Assembly: GCA_947463755.1 (NCBI GenBank)
Contig: CANHUK010000079.1
Coordinates: 1 to 6,862 of the forward strand
Direction: 5' to 3'
DNA from: Chitinophagaceae bacterium
GTDB taxonomy: Bacteria; Bacteroidota; Bacteroidia; Chitinophagales; Chitinophagaceae
DNA: 6,862 bases
Position numbers and translations under genes: made by a program. Shown here piece after piece: positions 1-5,404 of this stretch (positions are counted from its first letter, which is position 1; every line of letters begins with the position of its first letter). A model generated the notes under the pieces. That model was not told the DNA's origin. It searched no databases and saw only the letters and a list, made by a program, of their open reading frames with translations.

Positions 1-396
1 ATAGATCTGATTATTGAACATCATCACGTTGACATCGAAATTTCGACGCAACAGATGGATGGTGTGATTGCCGCCAATGCTCAGGCTATCGCCGTCGCCC
101 GTCACTATCCACACGCTCAGATCCGGACGACTGGCCTTCAGGCCGCTCGCGATGGCCGTTGCCCGGCCATGGATCGAGTGCATCCCATAAGTTTCCATGT
201 AATACGGAAAACGGCTGGAACAACCGATACCGGAAACAATGACGATGTTCTCGCGGGGAATGCCGAGGGTCGGCATGATCTTCTGCACCTGTGCGAGAAT
301 GGAATAGTCCCCGCATCCGGGGCACCAGCGTACTTCCTGATCCGTTTGAAAATCCTTGGAGGTCAGTGGCGCTGCCAACGTGGTCTGTTCAGACAT
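1..396 (-). CDS. korB: 2-oxoglutarate/2-oxoacid:ferredoxin oxidoreductase beta subunit, 3' end off window
   Basis: The visible 132 residues are the N-terminal part of the beta subunit of a thiamine-diphosphate, iron-sulfur 2-oxoacid:ferredoxin oxidoreductase. This cytoplasmic enzyme converts 2-oxoglutarate and CoA to succinyl-CoA and CO2 while reducing ferredoxin. Seen in the sequence: RWCPGCGDY at residues 23-31, with C25 and C28 in the cluster-binding Cxx[12 protein letters not shown] at 56-66 with C59; [10 protein letters not shown] at 76-85; and the thiamine-diphosphate/Mg motif [12 protein letters not shown] at 100-111 followed by NN at 128-129. The family is usually about 330-350 residues, so well over half is missing beyond position 1. 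The ATG at 396 is the only reasonable start, because an in-frame stop lies at 411-409 just upstream. The partner alpha subunit, often the gene directly upstream, is not there; an AhpD-like gene ends 125 bases upstream instead. Substrate (2-oxoglutarate rather than pyruvate or another oxoacid) is inferred from overall similarity to KorB. Confidence 0.93.
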   Translation of the reverse strand, partial: MSEQTTLAAPLTSKDFQTDQEVRWCPGCGDYSILAQVQKIMPTLGIPRENIVIVSGIGCSSRFPYYMETYGMHSIHGRATAIASGLKASRPDLSVWIVTGDGDSLSIGGNHTIHLLRRNFDVNVMMFNNQIY

Positions 397-417
397 ATGT
401 TCAAGGGTTCAATGCAT

Positions 418-425
418 CAAATGTA
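418..425 (-). promoter_or_regulatory. possible -7 element of the korB promoter
   Basis: On the minus strand this reads TACATTTG, a perfect match to the Bacteroidota -7 consensus TAnnTTTG. It would start transcription about 15 bases before the korB ATG. No TTG lies 19-21 bases upstream; the nearest resemblance is TTC with a 22-base spacer. One half of the promoter is therefore good and the other weak. No convincing terminator for the upstream gene is visible in the 125-base gap, so read-through is also possible. Confidence 0.35.
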
Positions 426-521
426 AAGAAAGCAGGTCGTTTCTCCACGAACTTATTCTATGGTTTTTGACAATCGATACAGAATGGCCGCTCAACGGTT
501 GCCGATACCCTGAACAAGACG

Positions 522-869
522 TCAACCCTGCATAAGCTCCTCCCAATATTCGGCCGCACGGCGCGTATGCGGGATCACGATGGTTCCCCCCACAATATTA
601 GCGACCGCAAAGATCTCATATACCTGTTCTGTGGTCACACCCAGCTCATGACACTTGCCGAGATGATACCTGATACAATCGTCGCAGCGGAGGACCATGC
701 TTGCCACCAGTCCAAGCATCTCTTTCGTTGTTTTGTCCAAAGCGCCCGCTTCGTAGGTGTTCGTATCCAAATTCCACAAACGCTTCAATACCAGGTTATT
801 CTTTCCCAGGATGACGTCATTCATCCGTTGGCGGTATTCATTGAATTCCTCTACTGCTGACATGCGCAT
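522..869 (-). CDS. carboxymuconolactone decarboxylase family protein (AhpD-like)
   Basis: A 115-residue, mostly alpha-helical protein of the carboxymuconolactone decarboxylase/AhpD fold. It carries the full AhpD-type redox signature: E50, then eleven residues, C62-x-x-C65, then three residues, H69. In AhpD the two cysteines form a disulfide and Glu/His relay protons, so a thiol-disulfide or peroxidase-adaptor role is more likely than true carboxymuconolactone decarboxylation. An extra cysteine (C73) and a histidine (H74) follow. The length fits the short single-domain members. Two starts are close together: the ATG at 869 and another at 863 (protein beginning MSAVEEF); the second is at least as plausible. 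The gene sits alone between the RRM gene (205 bases upstream) and korB (125 bases downstream). A link to the oxygen-sensitive ferredoxin oxidoreductase next door would make sense but is only inference. Confidence 0.88.
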   Translation of the reverse strand: MRMSAVEEFNEYRQRMNDVILGKNNLVLKRLWNLDTNTYEAGALDKTTKEMLGLVASMVLRCDDCIRYHLGKCHELGVTTEQVYEIFAVANIVGGTIVIPHTRRAAEYWEELMQG

Positions 870-883
870 GATTTTCGTAGTGA

Positions 884-891
884 TAAAGATA
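884..891 (-). promoter_or_regulatory. possible -7 element for the AhpD-like gene
   Basis: The minus strand reads TATCTTTA, one mismatch from TAnnTTTG and identical to the better-supported element ahead of the amidase gene. Transcription would start 8-14 bases before the two candidate ATGs. The -33 TTG is absent at the expected spacing, where the sequence is GC-rich. Weak support. Confidence 0.25.
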
Positions 892-996
892 GGTCCAAAT
901 CCGCGACCGAGCCCCCGGGTAGCGCATTTGGAAGCCGCAATCCTTGGGATAAAGGCACGAAAAAACCGGAGATCGGAACAATCTTAAGAATTTCCC

Positions 997-1013
997 CGCG
1001 GCTTTGAACCGCG
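997..1013 (-). terminator. possible weak terminator hairpin after the RRM gene
   Basis: CGCGG (997-1001) and CCGCG (1009-1013) can pair around a seven-base loop, about 60 bases downstream of the RRM stop codon on the minus strand. There is no proper U-run after the stem; only a short AT-rich stretch with GAAATTCTTAAG follows. It may stabilise the 3' end or do nothing. The rest of the 870-1073 gap shows no gene I can support. Confidence 0.3.
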
Positions 1014-1073
1014 CGTTCATTCTCCAGCTTGTCAACCGACATCCGGCTTTTGATCTGTTGGGATCGGCAGGGA

Positions 1074-1391
1074 TTACCAGCGGTTGCCACCGCCGCCACC
1101 ACCGTAGGGGCGCCTGTTGCCGCCACCGCCGCCAGTGTTGCTGCGCTCTTCGCGCGGCTTGGCTTCGCTCACCTTGATGGCACGTCCCTCAACGGTTGCA
1201 CCGTCGAGTTCCTGGATGGCCTTCTGGGCGGCTGCGTTGTCGGGCATTTCAACGAAACCGAAGCCACGGCTGCGGTTCGTGAATTTGTCCATGATAACCT
1301 TGGCGGAAGAAACTTCGCCATACTCTGCGAAAAATTCGCGGAGGTCCTCATCTTGCACATTGAAGCTGAGGTTCGAAACGTAAATGTTCAT
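1074..1391 (-). CDS. single-RRM RNA-binding protein with glycine-rich tail
   Basis: A 105-residue cytoplasmic RNA-binding protein. One RNA recognition motif fills residues 1 to about 77. RNP2 is IYVSNL at 3-8 and RNP1 is RGFGFVEM at 42-49, so the aromatic RNA-stacking residues Y4, F44 and F46 are all present. The tail from about 80 is charged, then glycine-rich with arginine and asparagine (two runs of glycine at 87-91 and 97-102), ending in NRW. This is the layout of the cold-inducible RRM proteins of cyanobacteria and Bacteroidota, thought to act as RNA chaperones; the exact targets are unknown. The ATG at 1391 puts the first beta strand at residue 2, as in the family. The gene appears to be a single transcription unit with its own promoter at 1525-1556 and an AT-rich leader of about 125 bases with repeats, which suggests control at the RNA level. 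Confidence 0.95.
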   Translation of the reverse strand: MNIYVSNLSFNVQDEDLREFFAEYGEVSSAKVIMDKFTNRSRGFGFVEMPDNAAAQKAIQELDGATVEGRAIKVSEAKPREERSNTGGGGGNRRPYGGGGGGNRW

Positions 1392-1400
1392 TTGAAATGC

Positions 1401-1433
1401 AAAAAAATGGTTTAAACGCTTGAGACAAACACA
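1401..1433 (-). other. weak hairpin followed by U7 just before the RRM start codon
   Basis: On the minus strand TG-t-GTTT (1433-1427) can pair with AAACCA (1413-1408), with one bulged base and a 13-base loop. Seven T residues follow at 1407-1401, ten bases before the ATG. It has the outline of an attenuator, but the stem is short and AT-rich, so it may simply be an unstructured ribosome-loading site of the kind common in this phylum. Confidence 0.2.
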
Positions 1434-1446
1434 GGCGGACTGTAGA

Positions 1447-1476
1447 CTAACAATTTAGCAGGCTAAACTTAGCAGG
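1447..1476 (-). repeat. overlapping inverted repeats in the RRM gene leader
   Basis: Three overlapping inverted repeats lie side by side: CTAA-CAAT-TTAG (1447-1458), TTTAGC-AG-GCTAAA (1454-1467) and GCTAA-AC-TTAGC (1462-1473). The same stretch contains an 8-base direct repeat, TTAGCAGG at 1455-1462 and 1469-1476. As RNA the hairpins share arms and so exclude one another. The stretch lies about 45-75 bases after the predicted transcription start of the RRM gene, inside its untranslated leader. Confidence 0.5.
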
Positions 1477-1524
1477 AAAAATCGTTCACTTGCAATTGAC
1501 CGTACTTAACTCAAATTGACAGCA

Positions 1525-1556
1525 CAAAGATATACCTTAAAAATCGCAATTGTCAA
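1525..1556 (-). promoter_or_regulatory. promoter of the RRM gene (-33/-7 type)
   Basis: On the minus strand TTG (1556-1554), a 21-base spacer and TATCTTTG (1532-1525) match the Bacteroidota consensus TTG-N19-21-TAnnTTTG fully. The start of transcription should be near 1519-1521, giving an untranslated leader of about 125-130 bases. It lies in the 184-base AT-rich gap downstream of the MFS gene, so the RRM gene does not depend on read-through from that gene. Confidence 0.65.
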
Positions 1557-1575
1557 TTAATTCGTTAAAATACTG

Positions 1576-2811
1576 TTACATGATTGTCTGAGGAGGCGGG
1601 GAAGGCTTCCGAAAGCTACGCAAACTCAGCACGGCGCCGGTCAGGAACAGCAGCGATCCCATGGCAAAGGGGGCGCCGGGAAAGTGAAAAGAAGCTTCCG
1701 GACTGGTGAATCGGGCATACAGGCTGGTCATCAGCAGTGGGCCGATGATGGAGGTCAGGCTCATCAAACTCGTCAGGGATCCCTGAAGCTCTCCCTGTTC
1801 GTTGGCGGGAACCTGACCTGATATGATGCTCTGCAGCGCGGGTCCGGCAATACCGCCGAAACAATAGACAAGAGAAAAAACAAACATCATCCAGCCATCC
1901 GTTGCAAACGCAAAAAGCAATAGGCCCGTCGCATGCATCATCAGGCCGGCAAGCAGGCTCCGCTTCGCTCCGAACCTGGGCAGAATGACCCTGATGAGTC
2001 CGCCCTGAACGATCGCCACCAAAAGCCCCACAAATGCCAGGGAATAACCAACCATCTGCTCATCCCATCCGAACTTTCCGATGTTGTAATAACTCCAGGT
2101 CGTCTGCACCGCATGAATGGCAATGTACACCATGGTCAGCGACATTACCAGGCTCGAGATCGCCGGGTACTTGCGTAAGTGCTTCAGTGAACCAAACGGG
2201 TGCGCACGCTTCCAGTCGAACGCCCGGCGTCGGTCAGCCGGCAGCGACTCCGGAAGCACGAAATAACCATACAACCAGTTCAGAAAAGCCAGGCCCGCCG
2301 ACACCATGAACGGCATCCTGGATCCCCACTGACCAAGTATCCCGCCCAGCATCGGACCAATGATGAATCCCAGACCGAACATCGCACCCATCAAGCCGAA
2401 GTGCTGTGCACGCTTGTCGGGCGTACTGATGTCAGCGATATACGCCGAAGCCGTTGTGATACTCGCCCCCGTGATGCCCGCCAGGATCCTGCCCACAAAC
2501 AACCACCCGATCGTGGGCGCCACCGCCAGCAGGATGTAGTCCAGCCCGAAGCCGAAAAGCGACATCAGCAAGACCGGCCGGCGGCCAAACCGGTCGCTCA
2601 GGTTGCCCAGCACCGGCGCACACAGGAACTGCATAACAGCATAGGAAAACATCAGCCAGCCACCCACCGCAGAAGCCTGCGACAGATCCCCGCCGATCAG
2701 CTCGCGGATCAGGGCCGGCAGCACCGGAATGATGATCCCCAGGCCAATTACATCGATCAGGACCGTGACCAGGATGAAACCCAGTGCGGCCTGCCCCGTT
2801 TTCCTTGACAT
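1576..2811 (-). CDS. TetA-like MFS efflux transporter (TCR/Tet family, 12 helices)
   Basis: A 411-residue inner-membrane drug:proton antiporter of the major facilitator superfamily, of normal length with 12 likely membrane segments. Recognisable parts: first helix [21 protein letters not shown] (12-32) with D20; motif A between helices 2 and 3, [14 protein letters not shown] (69-82), with D73 and R77; GLDY with D91; antiporter motif [13 protein letters not shown] (146-157), in helix 5; and a second-half [18 protein letters not shown] (318-335) like that of TetA. Compared from memory with TetA(B), D15, D66 and D84 are kept (D20, D73, D91). H257 is replaced by V265 and D285 by H293; both matter for tetracycline/proton exchange. 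The protein is thus TetA-like in sequence but tetracycline need not be its substrate. The upstream Dabb gene ends 32 bases before this ATG with no promoter visible between, so co-transcription is likely. No terminator is seen after the gene. Confidence 0.93.
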   Translation of the reverse strand: MSRKTGQAALGFILVTVLIDVIGLGIIIPVLPALIRELIGGDLSQASAVGGWLMFSYAVMQFLCAPVLGNLSDRFGRRPVLLMSLFGFGLDYILLAVAPTIGWLFVGRILAGITGASITTASAYIADISTPDKRAQHFGLMGAMFGLGFIIGPMLGGILGQWGSRMPFMVSAGLAFLNWLYGYFVLPESLPADRRRAFDWKRAHPFGSLKHLRKYPAISSLVMSLTMVYIAIHAVQTTWSYYNIGKFGWDEQMVGYSLAFVGLLVAIVQGGLIRVILPRFGAKRSLLAGLMMHATGLLLFAFATDGWMMFVFSLVYCFGGIAGPALQSIISGQVPANEQGELQGSLTSLMSLTSIIGPLLMTSLYARFTSPEASFHFPGAPFAMGSLLFLTGAVLSLRSFRKPSPPPQTIM

Positions 2812-2843
2812 CTTAAAATGAATATAAATGAAGAGAACGGAGA

Positions 2844-3149
2844 TCAGTCGACCTGCTCGGAATCATAAACGACCACGCGTTCCCACAGATGCGAACAGGT
2901 GGCGATGAATTCCAGATGCATGGGATGCTCCTGATAGATCGCCTCATCCTCCGCGCTGTCGAACATGTTCAGCCAGGACACGGAATAACTCGAGTCGATC
3001 ACGGAACGATTCGTGTCAGCCGGACGGCCGATGTGGAAAGAGCGGATCTGAGGAACCCCGCTCAACTTGCGGAGGCCGTCGACGAGCTGCTGCAGGTCCT
3101 CCGAACTGGACGGACGCTTGAGCCAGAAATAAACATGATGCACAAACAT
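2844..3149 (-). CDS. Dabb family protein (stress-responsive alpha/beta barrel)
   Basis: A 101-residue ferredoxin-like alpha+beta barrel protein of the Dabb family. Such proteins usually form dimers; their function in bacteria is mostly unknown, though plant relatives are induced by salt stress. Typical features: the first strand [11 protein letters not shown] (1-11) with H4 and H5; the RSFHIGRPA strand (36-44); [14 protein letters not shown] (50-63); and [10 protein letters not shown] (72-81), with the conserved HP and the last strand VVVYD (92-96). The ATG at 3149 is preferred because the family begins almost exactly at MFVHHV. An in-frame ATG at 3185 would add twelve residues (PDHYHLYQ and so on) that do not resemble the family. 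The TetA-like gene follows after 32 bases, suggesting a two-gene unit. The amidase gene ends 105 bases upstream. No catalytic role can be read from the sequence. Confidence 0.9.
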   Translation of the reverse strand: MFVHHVYFWLKRPSSSEDLQQLVDGLRKLSGVPQIRSFHIGRPADTNRSVIDSSYSVSWLNMFDSAEDEAIYQEHPMHLEFIATCSHLWERVVVYDSEQVD

Positions 3150-3198
3150 GGCTGGTCGTTGATAAAGGTGATAATGGTCTGGCAAGTTAACCCAATTT

Positions 3199-3212
3199 CC
3201 GGGTAAGCCCGG
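3199..3212. other. small GC-rich hairpin between the amidase and Dabb genes
   Basis: CCGGG (3199-3203) and CCCGG (3208-3212) can form a five-base-pair stem with a four-base loop. It lies 42-55 bases downstream of the amidase stop on the minus strand. No T-run follows on either strand, so it is at best a weak or factor-assisted terminator for the amidase gene. Confidence 0.3.
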
Positions 3213-3254
3213 CGATTAGATGATGGATGGTCATACAACCTGAAAGAGCGCTGC

Positions 3255-4454
3255 TCATCTTACCGAACGGATCCAGTCCTGGATACCCTCAGTGATCTTG
3301 CGCGCCACGTCCCGGTGAAACCTGGGCTGCAGGATGCGACGCTCATCCTTCGCATTGCTCAGAAAAGCCACTTCGACGAGACAATTCGGGTATTCCGTCG
3401 GACCACTCAGCGCAAAATTGAAATGCCCGATATTCCCATATTCCTCCAACCCAAGCTCGAGCATCCGATTGAGGATGGCCTGCGACAAGGGCCTGAAGCC
3501 AATGTGTCGATAAAAGGTGCTCGTACCCCGGATCGTGTCCACCGAAGAAGAATTCAGATGGATGCTGACCATCAGATCCGGATCGACGGCCCGCAGCGCC
3601 AGGATCCTCGCCGGCATGTCCAGCGTGGTATCCGTTGTTCTGGTCATGAAGATGTTCCGGTTCCCTTTCTTTCGAAGCCACTTCTCCAACTCCTTCGCCA
3701 TCAGCAACGTATAATCCTTCTCCAGCCCACCCGAAACCGTCCCGGCCGCACCCGTATTGGTACCACCATGACCCGCATCAATGGCGATCCGCAGCTTACG
3801 GATGTCTGCGGAAGCCGGCGGACGTCGTACCCGCACCACGAGCCTGTTTCCGGTCGAATCATAGTAGAGGAGGTGCCCCCAGTGCTGGTCTCCCCGAATA
3901 TCGATATGGATCCGCAAGACATCATCCTCGATCTGCTCATACCAGGTATTCCGGATCACCCGGGCAGACCGCAACTGCGTCAGCCAGTTCGTATTGCTCG
4001 TCACCCCGAAGACATCTACCACCAGCCGGTTGGGCTCAGGACGCATCATGCTCCGGTACGGAAGCTTCTCGGGCAGCGAGATCCTGACATAGTCGTATCT
4101 GTCATCCCCATGTACGCGGATACTCCCACTGAGCGGTACCGCAGGCAGGGGTTTGGACAGGTTGACCTGCCGCACACTCGTCTTCGATATATATGCCCGA
4201 TGCCGTTCAGACAAGCGCACGATATAATCTCCACCGAGACTGTCCACCACCCGTAATAAGACCTGTGAATCCAGATACGTCATCTTGGCGCCCCCCAAAC
4301 GGTCGTCACCCGGACCATATTCGAGGAAAGGCAAGGCACCCGCCGTTCTGACGAGGTATCCCGTATCAACGGATTGCCTGGCCGAGACATTAGTATGGAA
4401 CAGAAAACACATCCCGAAAAGTGCGGGGAAGAAAGCGCATGCGTTTTTTTTCAT
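3255..4454 (-). CDS. exported N-acetylmuramoyl-L-alanine amidase (Amidase_3, zinc)
   Basis: A 399-residue periplasmic peptidoglycan hydrolase that cuts the bond between N-acetylmuramic acid and L-alanine, used in cell separation or wall turnover. Residues 1-25 are a signal peptide (MKK, hydrophobic core, VSA cleavage site before R26). Residues about 30-95 look like a small SH3-like beta domain, and about 110-212 like an AMIN-type targeting domain; both calls are tentative. The catalytic domain runs from about 221 to the end. The zinc ligands are H229 in IDAGHGG, E245 in GLEKDY and H299 in SIHLN, and the catalytic E361 is in CLVEVAFLSN. The ATG at 4454 is chosen because it starts a proper signal peptide; an upstream in-frame ATG at 4508 would add 18 polar residues in front of it. 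A promoter sits at 4543-4574. The gene is divergent from the seven-helix protein and is followed by the Dabb gene after 105 bases. Confidence 0.93.
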   Translation of the reverse strand: MKKNACAFFPALFGMCFLFHTNVSARQSVDTGYLVRTAGALPFLEYGPGDDRLGGAKMTYLDSQVLLRVVDSLGGDYIVRLSERHRAYISKTSVRQVNLSKPLPAVPLSGSIRVHGDDRYDYVRISLPEKLPYRSMMRPEPNRLVVDVFGVTSNTNWLTQLRSARVIRNTWYEQIEDDVLRIHIDIRGDQHWGHLLYYDSTGNRLVVRVRRPPASADIRKLRIAIDAGHGGTNTGAAGTVSGGLEKDYTLLMAKELEKWLRKKGNRNIFMTRTTDTTLDMPARILALRAVDPDLMVSIHLNSSSVDTIRGTSTFYRHIGFRPLSQAILNRMLELGLEEYGNIGHFNFALSGPTEYPNCLVEVAFLSNAKDERRILQPRFHRDVARKITEGIQDWIRSVR

Positions 4455-4500
4455 CGGACTATGCCATTGGTTACGTGGAGGTTGCGCATGATCAGATCTG

Positions 4501-4512
4501 CCGGTCAACCGG
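4501..4512. repeat. 12-base palindrome in the amidase leader
   Basis: CCGGT-CA-ACCGG lies in the divergent gap, inside the predicted amidase leader, about 30 bases downstream of that promoter's -7 element. It could be a regulator site or a short RNA hairpin. One copy only, so the support is modest. Confidence 0.35.
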
Positions 4513-4542
4513 ATGATAAAATATTCCGAACCATTCCATCGT

Positions 4543-4574
4543 TAAAGATAGCCGAGCCTACAGCATACAATCAA
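4543..4574 (-). promoter_or_regulatory. promoter of the amidase gene (-33/-7 type)
   Basis: On the minus strand TTG (4574-4572), a 21-base spacer and TATCTTTA (4550-4543) match TTG-N19-21-TAnnTTTG except for the last base. Spacer length and -7 core are the same as in the RRM promoter at 1525-1556. Transcription would start near 4537, leaving a leader of about 80 bases before the ATG at 4454. No equally good promoter is visible for the plus-strand gene in this 135-base gap; TAAATTCC at 4575-4582 is too weak to call. Confidence 0.55.
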
Positions 4575-4589
4575 ATAAATTCCGACTCG

Positions 4590-5294
4590 ATGAAATTCCA
4601 ACTCTTCCGCGGACTCAGCGAAGGCCTCAGCCTGACGAGCACCTTCATCCTGATCATCCCCATCCTCATCCTGGCTTTTACTTCACTCAGAAAAAAGAGG
4701 TATGCAAAGCCGTTGATGATGTCATTGGGTGTTCTGTTCCTGACAGGACTCATCCAGAACCAGCTGCTGTTGCCCGTAAGCGAGGATCAGGCAGAATTGG
4801 CGGGGCTTTTCGCCCTCATGATCCAGCCCCCGCTGGCATTCTACTTCCTGTTCGGATTCATTACCAAGGATGAATCGAAAAAGGATATGGTGGCGGGCAT
4901 CACCGTTTTCGTCGTAGCCGTACTCGCCCTGCTCATCTATGAAGGACCAAAACTCCACGCCTTCCTGATCATATATGGCCTGGGACTGGTTCTGGTCCTG
5001 CTGTTCGGACTCCCCATCCTCATCGAAACCATCCGTGATCACCAGATGGAAGGCAATGGGCTCGGAAAGGTCATCCTCATGGCCTCATACCTGGCGGGCA
5101 GGATCGTTTCACTCCTTGTATGGATGGGATATGTGCTCTTTGAGATCCACATGGTTTACCTTTCCCGCTTCTTTCAGCTTGGCATCGTCATGCTCTCTGT
5201 CACCTCCGCCATCGGACTATGGCTCGATTACCGGAAGGAGACTTCAGTACAACGCGCACGCATGCCGCTGATCAAATCCACATTGTTCCGCTGA
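4590..5294 (+). CDS. unrecognised membrane protein with seven predicted helices
   Basis: I do not recognise the family of this 234-residue protein. Seven hydrophobic segments are visible at about 13-32, 42-62, 70-91, 100-117, 122-144, 159-184 and 189-212. Charges favour a C-terminus inside and an N-terminus outside: RKKR (34-37), KDESKK (93-98), the 146-160 loop and the DYRKETSVQRAR tail (213-224) are basic or mixed, while SEDQAE (64-69) and EGPK (118-121) face out. There is no helix-7 lysine of the rhodopsin kind and no obvious enzyme, ATP-binding or metal motif. No signal peptide is needed. The ATG at 4590 is preferred because the first helix follows naturally; the frame is open back to 4374, but that part overlaps the divergent amidase signal-peptide region and gives polar sequence of poor coding quality. 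Transcription ends at the strong hairpin 18 bases downstream. The gene is divergent from the amidase, so an envelope role is a guess. Confidence 0.8.
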   Translation: MKFQLFRGLSEGLSLTSTFILIIPILILAFTSLRKKRYAKPLMMSLGVLFLTGLIQNQLLLPVSEDQAELAGLFALMIQPPLAFYFLFGFITKDESKKDMVAGITVFVVAVLALLIYEGPKLHAFLIIYGLGLVLVLLFGLPILIETIRDHQMEGNGLGKVILMASYLAGRIVSLLVWMGYVLFEIHMVYLSRFFQLGIVMLSVTSAIGLWLDYRKETSVQRARMPLIKSTLFR

Positions 5295-5311
5295 TACCTC
5301 GTACAACCATA

Positions 5312-5345
5312 AAAAAAGCGTCCCGGTCTGCCGGGGCGCTTTTTT
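5312..5345. terminator. strong bidirectional intrinsic terminator
   Basis: A nearly perfect 15-base-pair stem: AAAAAAGCG-T-CCCGG (5312-5326) pairs with CCGGG-G-CGC-TTTTTT (5331-5345), with one T-G wobble and the loop TCTG. It has a T-run on both strands, so it can end transcription of the plus-strand membrane protein gene (stop 18 bases upstream) and of the convergent acyl-CoA dehydrogenase gene on the minus strand (stop 60 bases away). Confidence 0.92.
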
Positions 5346-5370
5346 ATTGATATTTATTGATGGGGAAATA

Positions 5371-5385
5371 GGGGACCGGATCCCC
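5371..5385 (-). other. small hairpin after the acyl-CoA dehydrogenase stop
   Basis: GGGGA (5371-5375) and TCCCC (5381-5385) can pair around CCGGA, about 20 bases after the minus-strand stop. There is no T-run, only an AT-rich stretch leading to the main terminator. It may add to 3'-end stability; chance is not excluded. Confidence 0.25.
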
Positions 5386-5404
5386 CAATCCCCGCAGGAT
5401 AGAC

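Noticed and set aside
890..960. A tRNA-like stretch (GTAGCGCATTTGG after a C/G-rich run) in the gap between the RRM and AhpD-like genes.
   Set aside because: It resembles part of a tRNA D-arm, but there is no TTCGA T-loop, no matching acceptor stem and no convincing anticodon arm. Too little to call even a tRNA remnant.
838..1126. Short minus-strand open frames (65 and 91 codons) running through the same gap.
   Set aside because: They overlap the flanking genes, have no family resemblance and have irregular composition. The gap is better read as non-coding.
1117..1383. Plus-strand open frames opposite the RRM gene.
   Set aside because: They mirror the glycine-codon run of the RRM tail (giving poly-proline or alanine) and have no independent support.
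2200..2808. A 202-codon open frame on the plus strand, antisense to the MFS transporter.
   Set aside because: The composition is strongly polar (Q, R, H, P) with no motif, and the minus strand encodes an obvious 12-helix transporter.
3315..4256. A long open frame (313 codons) on the plus strand, antisense to the amidase gene.
   Set aside because: It lies wholly inside a gene with all catalytic motifs, and its translation is rich in R, P, H and Q with no recognisable domain. It is the usual shadow of a GC-rich gene.
4455..4508. An upstream start adding 18 residues to the amidase.
   Set aside because: It would bury the signal peptide behind a polar segment. The MKK start at 4454 gives a textbook signal peptide with a VSA cleavage site.
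4374..4589. An upstream start adding 72 residues to the seven-helix protein.
   Set aside because: The extension overlaps the amidase signal-peptide codons and its promoter, and reads as polar, low-quality coding sequence. The ATG at 4590 leads directly into the first helix.
5346..5361. A short repeat ATTGATATTTATTGAT after the terminator.
   Set aside because: It is a simple AT-rich repeat in a convergent spacer with no further copies. Chance is the simplest explanation.
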